DNA of 64,000 nucleotides from Phragmites australis (taxonomy: Eukaryota; Streptophyta; Magnoliopsida; Poales; Poaceae): positions 15,355,501-15,419,500 of the forward strand of contig NC_084932.1 in the NCBI RefSeq assembly GCF_958298935.1. Direction: 5' to 3'. Below the pieces are notes generated by a model that did not search any database, had not been told where the DNA came from, and saw only the letters and a program-made list of their open reading frames with translations. The stretch's first letter is position 1, and each line of letters starts with the position of its first letter. Positions 20,009-31,734 of the stretch are shown here, in pieces. The position numbers and the translations under genes were made by a program.

Positions 20009-21925
20009 ATGCATGGTCGCGTTAACCATGTTGCAGTGGAGGATGCTCCTGACGTAGTACTGGGTATGTTTTCTGCCAACTCTCACCCTGCTACAGTATT
20101 GTTTGATTCTAGTGCTACGCATTCTTTCATATCAACTCAGTTTGTGAATGCATATAAATTGCCAAGGGTATTAACGAAAAATGGGGTGCTAGTTAGTTCT
20201 ATTGGAGGAGAAATGGAATCAAGGCATGTATGCCCTAAAATAAGTATATGCATAAGAGGGTAGACTTTCTTGCCATCCTCATCATTCTGGAATCCAAGGG
20301 AATTGATATCATACTAGGAATGGACTGGTTGACCAAGTACAATGGAGTCATTGGATGTGCCACAAAGTCAGTACAGTTGACACACACAGATGGAACCAGG
20401 GTGGAATTCCAAGCCATGACAGAGTCAGTTATCAACGCCAGTCTCAACAAGGCCAATGCACTGGAAGATAGCAGAGTGGTTGGTGAATTTCCAGACGTCT
20501 TCCCGGAGGATTTGCCAGGTATGCCACCTGATCGCAAAATTGAGTTCGTTATTGAATTAGTACATGGAACGGATCCTATATACAAGAGGCCATATAGAAT
20601 GGATGCCAATCAGTTGGCTGAACTCAAGGAGCAAATCCAAGAGCTACTAGACAAAGGGTTTATCCGCCCCAGTTCTTCGCCCTGGGGAGCCCCAGTAATA
20701 TTCGTACCGAAGAAGGATGGAACCCAAAGGATCTGTATAGATTATCGAGCTCTGAATGAAGTAACAATCAAGAACAAGTATCCTCTACCCCGCATTGAAT
20801 ATCTATTTGATCAATTGAAAGAAGCATGTGTGTTCTCCAAGTTCAATCTTCGGTCTGGGTATCATCAACTGAAGGTTTGCGCCTCGGATATTCCAAAGAC
20901 AGCATTCGTTACTCGATATGGTCTATACGAGTATATAATGTCATTCGGGTTGACCAATGCCCCAGCTTACTTCGTGTATCTGATGAACAAAGTCTTCATG
21001 GAGTACTTGGATAAGTTTGTCTTGGTATTTATTGATGACATCCTGTTGTACTCCAAGTATGAGGAAGAGCACGAGGAACATCTAAGAATGGTATTGCACA
21101 ACCTGAGAGAAAACTAATTGATTCCAAAACTGAGCAAATGTGAGTTTTGGTTAAAGGAAGTTCTCTTTCTTGGTCATATTATTTCAGCAGGAGGTGTGTC
21201 TGTGGATCCATCCAAAGTAAAGGATGTATTGAACTGGAAACCACCGCAGAATGTTTTGGAGATCCGCAGTTTCTTAGGTCTAGTAAGATACTATCATCGG
21301 TTCGTAGAAGGTTTCTCCAAGATAGCAAAGCTAATGATAGAATTGCTAGAGAAAGAGCAAATTTCAGTGGACAACCGCTCGAGAAGTTAGTTTTAATGAG
21401 TTAAAGAAAAGGCTCACCTCAGCTCCAGTTTTTATCGTGCCAGATACTCAGAAGCCATTTTCTATGTATTGCTATGCATCTCGTCAAGGTTTGGGTTGTG
21501 TGCTCATGCAAGAGGGTCATGTTGTAGCATACGCCTCTAGGCAGTTAAGGAATCATGAAGAGAATTACCCGACGCATGACTTGGAGCTAGCCGCAGTAGT
21601 CCATGCCCTTAAGATCTGGAGACATTATCTGATAGGTCAAAGATGTGAGATCTATTTAGATCATAAGAGCTTGAAGTATATCTTCACTCAACCGGATCTT
21701 AATCTCAGACAACACAAGTGGTTAGAGCTCATCAAGGATTACAACTTGGGAATCAACTATCACCCAGGAAAGGAAAATGTAGTGGCTGATGCCTTGAGTA
21801 GAAAATCTCGTGTCAACGCTATAACTCTTCAAGAGATGAGTCCTAAGCTATGCAGGGAGTTTGAGAAGTTCAATCTGGGAATGGTGTGTAACACCGAGAT
21901 AGTTGCAATGGAAGGGACAGCTTGA
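20009..21925 (+). pseudogene. Element B pol: protease, reverse transcriptase, RNase H
   Basis: The protease is at 20009-20340 (TVLFDSSATHSFIS, where the usual DSGA triad is DSSA; later IILGMDWL). The RT is at about 20560-21350, with [35 protein letters not shown] and the active-site FIDDIL near 21031-21048. The connection and RNase H lie at about 21180-21830 ([50 protein letters not shown]). The frame is split near 20260, stops at 21115-21117, and shifts near 21350-21400, where part of the RNase H start is lost. Confidence 0.92.
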
Positions 21926-23270
21926 GGATGAAAAGATCTTGGAAATCAAGCAGCTCATCAAGTTGGCAAAGCCCCAGATTTCACTAAAAATGAGCAAGGT
22001 ACAGTGTGGTACAAACACAAGATATGTGTTCCGGACATAAAGGTCATTTGGGATACAATTTTAAAAGAAGCTCATGATTCGTCATATTCCATTCACCCAG
22101 GGAGTACCAAGATATATCAGGATCTTAAAGATCAGTATTGGTGGTACAGAATGAAACGTACAGTAGCAGAATATGTGGATTTGTGTGATATCTGCCAGCG
22201 AGTCAAAGCCGAGCATCAGAGACCAGTAGGTTTGCTACAGCCATTGGAAGTACCTGAATAGAAGTGGGAAGAAATCAACATGGACTTCATAGCAGGTCTA
22301 CCTCGAACTCAGTCAGGATATGATTCCATATGAGTCATAGTTGACTGGTTGAAAAAAGTAGCTCACTTCATTCCAGTCAAAGAATCCTATCAAGGTCCGA
22401 AACTAGCTGAGTTGTATATGTCTACATGGAGTACCCAAGATAATTGTATCTTATCGTGGTAGTCAGTTTACCTCACGGTTTTGGTAATGCCTACATGAAT
22501 CTATGGATACAAGGTTGAATTTTAGCTCAGCATATCACCCGCAAACTGATGGACAAACAAAAAGAGTAAATCAAATCCTTGAAGGCATGTTGAGAGCATG
22601 TGCATTAAGGAATGGTAATAGTTGGGGCAAGAATCTGCCGTATGTGGAATTCTCGTATAATAACAGTTATCAAGCTAGCCTCAAGATGTCTCCTTTTGAA
22701 GCTTTATATGGAAGAAAGTGTAGAACCCTGTTGTTCTGGAACCAAACTGATGAAAGCCAAGTTTTTGGTCCAGAAGTTCTGAGAGAAGCAGAAAGACAAG
22801 TGCAAGAGATCAGAGATAATCTGAAGACTGCTCAATCAAGACAAAAAAGAGTTATGCAGATAATTGACATCGAGAACTAACTTTTGAAGTAGGAGACTTC
22901 GTGTATCTCAAGGTGTCACGGATCAGAGATTTACGCAGATTCAAGGTCAAAGGAAAGCTTTCACCTCAGTTTATTCATCCGTACAAGATATTGGGAAGAC
23001 AAAAAGAAGTAGCTTACCAACTTGAGTTACCACCTCAACTCTCAGGAGTACACGATGTTTTCCATATGTCACAGCTAAAAAAGTGTCTAAGAGTTCCCAA
23101 AGAGCAACTACTAGTAGAAGAATTGGATGTGCGAGAAGATCTGTCATACTCTGAATATCCAGTCATGGTTCTTGACATATTAGAATGGGTTACCCGAAAT
23201 AGGCGAGTCTGAATGTGCAAGGTGCAGTGGAAGCATCATTAAGAAGAGGAAGCAACTTGGGAAAGAGAAG
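21926..23270 (+). pseudogene. Element B pol: integrase and chromodomain-like tail
   Basis: The His/Cys zinc-binding part is at about 22050-22210 (EYVDLCDICQRVKAEH). The catalytic core holds MDFIAGLPRTQSGYDSI at 22279-22330, with the first Asp of the D,D-E triad, and [12 protein letters not shown] at 22524-22560. The middle Asp region near 22440-22470 is damaged (a shortened LHGVPK-like part). A stop replaces the Trp of DSIW at 22331-22333. The C-terminal part at 22901-23270 has YQLELPPQLSGVHDVFHMSQLKKCL and a EEEATWEREDDLKAEF segment, the chromodomain-like end. Frameshifts at about 22430 and 22880 disable it. Confidence 0.9.
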
Positions 23271-23322
23271 ATGATCTGAAAGCAGAATTTTCCCATCTCT
23301 TCTCCCATCCTTCCGAATCTCG

Positions 23323-23371
23323 AGGGCGAGATTCAGCCTAAGGGCGAGATTCAGCCTAAGGGGGGTAGGTT
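23323..23371 (+). other. Element B polypurine tract with duplicated 18-mer
   Basis: AAGGGGGGTAGGTT ends directly at the 3' LTR and is the likely plus-strand primer. It is preceded by AGGGCGAGATTCAGCCTA present twice in tandem (23323-23340, 23341-23358). Confidence 0.85.
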
Positions 23372-24019
23372 TGTGACACCCTAAATTTCAAATTTTGAAA
23401 CAGTTTAAATTTTTTGCTAGAATTTAAATAGGAGTTGCAATTTTGTTCAATAGAGAGAGATTAATTTCTAAATTTAATTTGGCCATAGGTTATATAAGTT
23501 TGATGCATTCATGCCATCATAGTCGCAATAAGTTTTTATGCATGGAAAAAATTTGCAAAAATTATCTAGAAGTCGCTCGTTTAAAACTCCTTTTGAAATT
23601 TGTTCAAAATCTAAAAAGAAAAGCAATTTTGAAATTGGAAAATGCTCTTGGGCTGAATCTCCTTCCCGACCCACTTCTTCCTCCCTTCCCCATCTCTTTC
23701 TTTTCCTCCTGAGCGGGCTGCCCCCTTCCTCCGCCCTGGGCCGTGCCTCGAGCAGGCGGCCCTTTCTCCCCTGCACCGGCCTGCTAGGCCGAGCCGGCCT
23801 GCCTCAGCCCTGAGCCGCTCCCCTCCCCAGCCTACCTCACTACCTCCCCGACACGAGCCGCCTGACCCCAGCTGCCCCGCCCGAGCCATGGCTCCGCTTC
23901 TTCCACCTCCTGCCGCTGGCCGAAATGCCCCCAAAACCCGCGGGCCGTTTGAAATTCAAGCCACCCCACACCTTTATTCACCGATCAAACACCATGGCCG
24001 AAACCCCCTATTCACTCCT
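23372..24019 (+). repeat. Element B 3' LTR, left part
   Basis: It starts TGTGACACCCTAAATTTC and follows the 5' LTR closely up to the TATTCACTCC block (5' LTR 15345-15356), where element C begins. Differences include small indels and a GC-rich tract with many substitutions. Confidence 0.93.
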
Positions 24020-24927
24020 TGATGAGGACATCACTCTTTCGGATACACACACACCGAGTATTCCTCCAACAATAGGTCCATTGACACGAGCTCGTGCACG
24101 TCAACAAAATCATGAGGTGAGCTCGTTCCTTAGTGTTCCTTTATATTTTGATAAGGATGGGATGCTACTGAATAATTGTGATGTATTGTTACTTAGGAAT
24201 ACAGGAGAAGACCAGCAAGGGCGCCCAAGCCAAGGTGGAGGTTCAATCAAGTTCTAGTCCGTTTCGGAGTCCAAGACCAGACTGCACTAAAATCGTCGCC
24301 CAGGATGCATACGGACTCCGTTTTCGACGTTCTACACATGGTTGGAAAGCTAAGGAGATAGGCTTTCCAACGGACTGGTCCCATGTCCAAATTCTTTCTG
24401 AGTCAACAGGAATTGTTGAAATAAGTAGACGTCCAGAATCTGTCAGGGTGCTGCGCCACCATCTTTTGGGCCGTTGGGCCGTGTAACGTGTTGGAGTCCA
24501 TTAGGGACGCATCCAAGGGTCCTTGGCCGACCCTAATCTCTTATATACAGTAGTCGCCGCCCCAATTAGGGTTGGGTTTTTGCTTAGATATTGATCTATA
24601 CACAGATTGTGAGATTTTCGCTCTTGTTTCGGACCGACTAGGCCGCCGCAAGTGTTTGTGGAACCCCAACTTCATGTGCTTGAATTCTATTCACAATATT
24701 TCAGATTGCATCTTCTACGTTCTTGCTTGTGTTCTCGGTATGCTTGCAGGGATTGAGCCTTCTTGGCGAGGTCAACGCGCGACACGGTTGATAACCAACG
24801 GAGCTGTGGTGTAGTGATTGCAAGGGAGACGATCTGTTCGGGTCGAAGCCTTTGGATCATCAACATCGAGTTCTCCACCTACCGACTTATCGCTACCTAT
24901 CGGAAGATCAAGCCTACAATCTTATCA
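24020..24927 (+). repeat. Element C 5' LTR (908 bp)
   Basis: It starts TGATGAGGACATCACTC and ends CAATCTTATCA. TATATA at 24542-24547 is the likely promoter. The first 238 bp keep an open frame (DEDITLSDTHT … IGPLTRARARQ … to a stop at 24255-24257) that corresponds to the C-terminus of the polyprotein as encoded by the 3' LTR. Confidence 0.95.
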
Positions 24928-24929
24928 AC

Positions 24930-24939
24930 TGGTATCAGA
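24930..24939 (+). other. Element C primer-binding site (tRNA-iMet type)
   Basis: TGGTATCAGA begins two bases after the 5' LTR and matches the first ten bases of the usual complement of initiator methionine tRNA. Confidence 0.9.
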
Positions 24940-26155
24940 TTTTCAGGTTGCCCGTTAGGTAATTTCGTTTTCCCCTTTAGATTAGTCTGTTTTTCATTAC
25001 GTAGAGTCCAGAAAATTTCAAAAAAACAATTCCGTCAATTTCCGCTGCCCTAGAACCGTTTGTGCCTTTGCAATTTTTGTTTTCAGTTGCGCGTTGTTGA
25101 GTTTGTGTCCGTGGTCGAGTCTTGATGCTGGTTTAGAGTCGTGTTCTTTGTCTTTAGTCAACGCTCCGTGCTGGTTTGATCACGCCGCTATCCCATCGCC
25201 ACCATCCCCACCAACAAGTTGAGCCACCACATTACTCGATTTTCGACCGCGAGCCGCCTTGTGTTACTTTCCGCCATGCCAACCCTAGATAGGTCGCAAG
25301 CCGCCTTGTATCAATTGCCCTGCCACCGCTGCCCTCCTTGTTCATCTCGCGATCCTATTGCTTGCCATACCTTAACGAGAACAATTTCTGCAAGAGGTGC
25401 TTTGAAAAAAACCCTCACTCGATAGGGGGTTGAGTAAAACGGCCATAACTTTCTCATACGGACTCGGAATCAGGCAAAATTTTATTTCACGGACATCTAC
25501 AGAAAAAAGTTACATCCGGTTTCTGCCGAATTTTTTTTCCCAAATTCGTCTTAGAAGATTGAGTATTCGAGCCGCGAAGTTTTTGCATGTTTCAGAGAAC
25601 GTGCTTGATTTTCTATAGGCCACATCTTGCATCCGTTTGCGCTGAAAATTTCTGTGGTTTTTTCTTGTGTGCTCCTAGTTCAGAAAAAAATATCTGAAAA
25701 ATACAAAAAAAAATTCATGATTCCTACTAGTGCTAAAAGACAAAAAAGAGGAGCACATAGAGAACATCCAGATAATTGTGCTGTTTGCTGTGTCTTTCTC
25801 TGATCATCCTGTTTAGCTTTGTTTCAGCTGTTGTGCTAGGACTTGGGACACGTGATAGACCAGCAACTGTGATTCATACTTTGGACACTTATTTAGCTTT
25901 GCTTATCTGATTACAGTTATTGCTAATCCTTGCTACCATATTGTGCCTTTCCAAGCTCCACCTCCTTTGATCCGAACAGGTTCACTCTTGCAATCATCCC
26001 ACGCTTCCAGACTTGTCACCGGTTGTTCCTCCTTGCTGCGTTGGTAAGAACATTTGTAAGAGCGTGGTAAGACGCTTGAGTGTGTGTGATTCCACCTTCC
26101 ACCACCTAGTAGTTGATAGGGATAATATTGTGTTGTCCTTTGTTTTCTACTAACC
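24940..26155 (+). other. Element C 5' leader
   Basis: This untranslated leader between primer site and gag is about 1.2 kb. Short frames here (25219-25425, 25430-25618) have no domain I recognise. It should hold the packaging signal, but nothing specific is visible. Confidence 0.7.
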
Positions 26156-27540
26156 ATGTCAGGTGATGGCTCTCCGTCGGATTTTAAGGATTGTGTGTCC
26201 AAGGAAGAACTCAACAAAGCCTTGTAGGATCATACTAGACTATTGACAGACATTAGAATAAGCATTGCTAACCTTGTCACGTGAGTCAACGACCTTGAGT
26301 TGCGATAGCCACCACAGGATGATGAACATTCACATGATGATGATAATAATAATGGTGACGGAGATAGTGACCAAGAAGATGGTGAGGTTTTTGTTGGGCA
26401 AGATGCACGTGCTGAGCAACATCCTCGTGCTGAACAATTACGTCGTGACCAACAACAACATCGTCAAGGTAATGGAGGTAATAATGTTAATCGCAACGGT
26501 CGCGATGATCCTTATTCTAAGATTAAGTTTTCAATGCCTCCTTTTGATGGTGCATATGATGCTGATGCTTATTTGAATTGGGAAATGACGGTTGATCAAA
26601 AGTATAGTTCTCATATGGTTCCTGAAATGCATAGAGTTAGACTAGCCACTTGTGAGTTCACGAATTATGCTATTATTTGGTGGAATGGTTTAGTTTCTAG
26701 TGGCTTAGAACCTGAATCATGGCCTAGACTAAAGCGTGCCATGCGCAATAGATTTATTCCTCCTGATTATACACGTGAATTGAAAAAGAAATTGCAGCGC
26801 TTAAATCAAGGTTCTAAATCTGTGCATGATTAGTATCAAGGGCTTCAAATTGCTATGCTTCGTTGTAGTATACAAGATGATGATGAGGATACCATGATTC
26901 GTTTTTACTCTGGGTTGAGACGTGAAATTCAGGACCTTGTTGATTATAAAGATTACAATACTACCAATAGGTTGTTCCATTTTGCTATCTTGACAGAAAA
27001 AGAACTGCAGGGTCGACAATAGGTGCATAAATTACGGAACAATTTTGGGAGTACATCTACTTCACGAGTACCACCAGGACAAGCAACAACATTCCCTTCT
27101 ACATCTACACGATCTGCTACCCCCTCCTCCAACACTCGGGCGCGTTCAGCAGGAGCACCACTACCATCATGTGAGGTGAGCAAATCTACTGTTTCGCAGG
27201 ATCCAATGCCAAGCTCTTCTTCAAGTGCAGCTACCACGGGTCGTACAACGGGCATTGTGTGCTGTCACTGCCAAGGTATTGGCCACGTCATGAAGGATTG
27301 CCCAAGCCAGCGAGCATACTCCGCAACAGCAGATGGTGGATATGTTAGTCATAGTGATGTCGAGGAAGAGTATGCATTTGAAGCTAATCTTGCAGCCGAT
27401 CATGACATGGATAGTGAGGGGGAGGAGATTAGTGGTACCGCTGCTACGGAGAGTTATGCAGCACGCACCTTCATTGTGAAGCGAGTTTTGAGTTCTCAAA
27501 TGGGGCAAGCAGAGCAGCTACAACGCCATAATCTATTCTA
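26156..27540 (+). pseudogene. Element C gag
   Basis: The ATG at 26156 reads MSGDGSPSDFKD. An Asp/Asn/His/Gln-rich low-complexity part follows (26310-26510). The capsid core at 26530-27010 contains MPPFDGAYDADAYLNWE, the WW motif in IIWWNGLV, and FIPPDYTREL. A CCHC zinc knuckle at about 27258-27305 reads CCHCQGIGHVMKDC, complete. In-frame stops are at 26225, 26282, 26306, 26831, 27020 and 27539; no frameshift is seen. It would form the particle and bind RNA. Confidence 0.92.
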
Positions 27541-27541
27541 G

Positions 27542-28351
27542 ACATTCCTCATTGTCAAAGATGCACGTGTTCGTACCATAATTGATGACGAGAGTTGCAA
27601 CAATCTCTTGAGCTCCGATCTTGTGAAGAATCTTTCCTTGCCAACACGTGCACATCCTAATCCATACTACATTCAGTGGTTCAATAACAGCGGTAAGGTT
27701 AAGGTAACACAATCTGCGAGAGTACATTTTTCTATTGGTTCCTACCATAATTATGCTAATTATGATGTAGTGCCTATGCAAGCATGTTCACTTTTGTTAG
27801 GCCGTCCTTGGGAATTTGATACCGATGCTACACACCATGGTAGAAGTAATAAATACTCTCTCATGCACAAGGGAAAGAAAATCTCTTTGCTTCCTTTGAC
27901 ACCTGCTGAAATTGTGCAATGTAATAAAGCACTAGCTGAAAAAGAAAAGAAAGAACGTGTTTTGGAATCTGAAAATCAGCAAGTAGCTCAATCTGTTTTC
28001 CCACCTAAGAAAGAGAAGAACACACCTAGGTCCGAAGGCATTAAGTTAAAGGGTGGTGTTATGCTTGCTACTAAATCTGACCTTGCTGAAATTCAAGATA
28101 ATGATACTTTGTGCTATGCTTTGGTATGCAAAGAGGTTTTATTTTCAATTGATGATATACCTAGCTCTTTGTCTGCTGCTGCCACTAACCTTTTGCAGGA
28201 GTATAAGGATGTCTTTCCAGCTGAGATACCCCTGGGGCTGCCACCATTGAGAGGGATAGAGCACCAAATAGATTTGATCCCGGGAGCGACTTTGCCAAAC
28301 CGCGTTGCATACAGGACCAAATCGGAGGAGACTAAGGAAATTCAGCAATAA
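27542..28351 (+). pseudogene. Element C protease region
   Basis: This continues the gag frame. RTIIDDESCNNLLS at about 27575-27615 is at the place of the aspartic protease active site, where the usual Gly/Ser after the Asp are replaced by Asp-Glu, so activity is doubtful even without the stops. LLLGRPWEFDTDATHHGR at 27793-27846 is the conserved distal part. A Lys/Glu-rich linker leads to LLQEYKDVFPAEIP ahead of the RT. A TAA at 28349-28351 ends the open stretch where a Gln is expected. Confidence 0.88.
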
Positions 28352-29560
28352 GTCCAAGACCTTTTGGACCGTGGGTACGTACGAGAGAGCCTTAGTCCTT
28401 GTGCTGTTCCTGTTCTTTTGGTTCCTAAGAAAGATGGTACATGGCGCATGTGTGTTGATTGTAGAGCCATTAATAATATCACAATAAGGTATCGTCACCC
28501 TATTCCTAGGCTAGATGACATGCTTGATGAGTTGAGTGGTTCTATTATTTTCACGAAGATTGACTTGCGTAGTGGTTACCACCAAATAAGAATGAAATTG
28601 GGAGATGAATGGAAAACTGCTTTCAAAACTAAGTTCGATCTATATGAGTGGTTAGTGATGCCTTTTGGTTTAACTAATGCACCTAGCACTTTCATGAGAT
28701 TGATGAATGAGGTTTTAAGTGCTTTCATAGGAAGATTTGTGGTGGTGTACTTTGATGATATTTTGATCTATAGCAAGTCACATGAAGAACACATAGATCA
28801 TCTACGTGCTATTTTTACTGCTTTGAGAGAGGCACGTTTGTTTGCTAACCTTGACAAGTGCACCTTTTGCACAAATAGAGTTGCTTTTCTTGGCTATGTT
28901 GTTACTCCACAGGGAATTGAAGTAGATGAAGCTAAAATTGAAGCCATCAAGAGCTGGCCAACCCTTGGGACTATCACACAGGTGAGAAGCTTTCATGGCC
29001 TTGCAGGGTTCTATCGGTGTTTTGTGAGAGATTTCAGCACCATTGCTGCCCCACTCAATGAGTTGACAAAGAAGGGCGTTCCATTCCAATGGGGGCCAGC
29101 ACAAGAACAAGCTTTTAATACGCTGAAAGAGAAGCTTACGTATGCACCTCTACTCCAACTTCCGGACTTTGGTAAGACTTTTGAGTTAGAATGTGATGCT
29201 AGCGGCATTGGAATTGGAGGAGTGCTACTACAAGGAGGTAAACCCGTTGCTTATTTTAGTGAGAAATTGAATGGGCCATCTCCTAATTATTCAACTTATG
29301 ATATGGAGTTGTATGCTTTAGTGCGAGTTTTAGAAACATGGTAACATTATCTTTGGCCCAAGGAGTTTATTATTCATTCTGATCATGAAGCTTTGAACCA
29401 TATTAGAAGCCAAGCCAAACTGAACAAACATCATGCTAAATGGGTTGAATTTATAGAGTCATTTCCTTATATCATTAAACACAAGAAAGGTAAAGACAAT
29501 GTCATTGCAGATTCGTTATCTAGACGTTATACCATGCTGTCCCAACTCGATCATAAGATT
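28352..29560 (+). pseudogene. Element C reverse transcriptase and RNase H
   Basis: The RT runs 28364 to about 28930 with [45 protein letters not shown] and the catalytic YFDDILIYS near 28749-28775. The connection and RNase H follow ([58 protein letters not shown]). Only one stop interrupts it, TAA at 29342-29344 at a Gln codon. The catalytic residues are retained, so this is the best-preserved enzyme in the window. Confidence 0.95.
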
Positions 29561-31064
29561 TTTGGTTTAGAAACAATTAAAGGATTATATGCTACTGATT
29601 TAGACTTTAACGATGCTTTTGAACATTGTACAGAAGGAAGAACTTGGAATAAATATGTGCTGAATGATGGATTGCTATACCGTGCTAACAGGCTATGCAT
29701 CCCACCTAGCTCTATTCGCCTATTATTCTTGCAGGAAGCGCATGGAGGTGGTTTGATGGGATATTTTGGAGTGAAGAAGACCGAGGATGTACTGGCTGCT
29801 CACTTCTTTTGGCCTAAGATGAGGCGCGACGTCGAGCGCTACATAGCACGCTGCACTACTTGCCATAAAGCTAAGTCTCGCTTGAACCCACATGGACTTT
29901 ATATGCCTCTTCCTGTTCCTAGTCTGCCTTGGGAGGATATTTCTATGGATTTTGTTTTAGGATTGCCTAGGACCAAGAGGGGGAGCGATAGTATATTTGT
30001 CGTTGTGGATCGTTTTTCAAAAATGGCACATTTTATACCTTGTCACAAGAGCGATGATGCTACACACATAGCTGATTTGTTTTTCAGGGAAATCATTCGC
30101 TTGCATGGAGTGCCTAACACCATTATTTAGGATTGTGATGCTAAATTTTTGAGCCACTTTTGGAGGTCACTTTGGAATAAACTTGGGACAAAGCTGCTAT
30201 TTTCGACGACATGTCACCCTCAAACCGACGGACAAACGGAGGTTGTGAACCGCACATTATCCACCATGTTGCGGGCTGTTTTGAAGAAAAATTTGAGGAT
30301 GTGGGAAGAGTGTCTACCCCATATTGAGTTCGCTTACAACAGATGAGTTCACTCCACCACCAAGGTAAGTCCGTTTCAGGTAGTGTATGGTTTTAATCCC
30401 CATGCCCCTATTGATTTACTGCCTTTACCAACATCCGAGAAATTAGAAATTGAATTTTGATGCTAAGACATGTGCTGATTTGATTCTGAAAATGTATGAG
30501 TTGACTAAGAAAAATATTGAAAAGATGAATGAGAAGTATAGAACTTATGGTAGCCAAGGTCGGAAACATATTAATTTTGAAATTGGTGATCTTGTGTGGT
30601 TATATTTGCGCAAAGATAGGTTTCCTAATTTGAGAAAGTCTAAATTGCTGCCTCGAGCTGATGGTCCTTTTAAAATTGTGAAAAAGATCAATGATAATGC
30701 ATATAAGCTTGAGTTGCCTATAGATTATGGGGTTAGTCCCACATTTAACATTTCAGATTTAAAACCTTACTTGGGAGAAGAAGATGACATTGCGTCGATG
30801 ACGACTCCAATTCAAGAGGGGGAAGATGATGAGGACATCACTCTTTCGGATACACACACCGATTATTCCTCCAACAATAGGTCCATTGACACGAGCTCGT
30901 GCACGTCAACTAAATCATGAGGTGAGCTCGTTCCTTAGTGTTCCTTTATATTTTGATAACGATGGGATGCTACTAAATAATTGTGATGTATTATTACTTA
31001 GGAACACGGGAGAAGACCAGCAAGGGCGCCCAAGCCAAGGTGGAGGTTCAATCAACTTCGAGTC
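29561..31064 (+). pseudogene. Element C integrase with tail encoded in the 3' LTR
   Basis: The zinc-binding part is at about 29780-29875 ([21 protein letters not shown]). The core D,D-E motif has [30 protein letters not shown] (second Asp) and a Glu in [15 protein letters not shown] at 30128-30130 and TGA at 30344-30346 interrupt it, and a frameshift lies near 30440. The C-terminal region 30450-30826 gives DLVWLYLRKDRFPNLRKSKLL and FNISDLKPYLGEEDD. It continues into the LTR (DEDITLSDTHT), but a 2-bp loss in the 3' LTR relative to the 5' LTR shifts the frame before the ARARQLNHEVSSFL tail (readable to 31064). Such tails are linked to chromatin targeting in chromoviruses. Confidence 0.88.
30814..30826 (+). 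other. Element C polypurine tract
   Basis: AAGAGGGGGAAGA sits immediately before the TGATGAG start of the 3' LTR and inside the polyprotein frame, an arrangement known for CRM-type elements. Confidence 0.85.
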
Positions 31065-31734
31065 CGTTTCGGAGTCTAGGACCTGACTTCACTAAAATCG
31101 TCGCCTAGGACGCATACGGACTCCGTTTTCGACGTTCTACACATGGTTGGAAAGCTAAGGAGATATTCTTTCCAACGGGACTGGTCCCATGTCCAAATCA
31201 TTTCTGAGTCAACAGGAATCGTTGAAACAAGTGGACGTCTAGAATCTGTCAGGGTGCTGCGCCACCATCTTTTGGGCTGTTGGGCCGTGTAATGTGTTAG
31301 AGTCCATTAGGGACACATCCAGGGGTCCTTGGTCGACCCTAGTCTCTTATATACAGTAGTTGCTACCCCAATTAGGGTTGGGTTTTTGCTTAGATATTGA
31401 TCTACACACAGATTGTGAGATTTTCGCTCTTGTTTCGGACCGACTAGGCCGCCGCAAGTGTTTGTGGAACCCCAACTTTGAGTGCTTGAATTTTATTCAC
31501 AATATTTCAGATTGCATCTTCTACGTTCTTGCTTGTGTTCTCGGTACGCTTGCAGGGATTGAGCCTTCTTGGCGAGGTCAACCGCGCGACACGGTTGATA
31601 ACCAACGGAGCTGTGGTGTAGTGATTGTAAGGGAGATGATCTGTTCGGGTCGAAGCCTTTGGATCATCAACGTCGAGTTCTCCACCTACTGACTTATCGC
31701 TACCTTTCGGAAGATCAGGCCTACAATCTCATCA
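30827..31734 (+). repeat. Element C 3' LTR (908 bp)
   Basis: It starts TGATGAGGACATCACTC and ends CAATCTCATCA. A TATATA motif lies near 31350. It is the same length as the 5' LTR, with about 46 substitutions, most of them transitions, and a few 1-2 bp indels. Confidence 0.95.

Larger units (their letters stand above)
24020..31734 (+). mobile_element. Element C: CRM-like Ty3/gypsy chromovirus, youngest insertion
   Basis: Both ends carry TGATGAG/CTCATCA. The LTRs at 24020-24927 and 30827-31734 are each 908 bp. It splits the 3' LTR of element B: left flank CACTCCT, right flank ACCCTCCCCGAC, so the target duplication is imperfect. Gag and pol lie in a single frame from 26156 to about 30440, broken by ten stops. 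The polyprotein reads into the 3' LTR, a feature known from centromeric CRM-type elements. Hand comparison of the LTRs gives about 46 substitutions, roughly 5%. Naming it CRM rests on organisation and protein style, not on a search. Confidence 0.9.
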
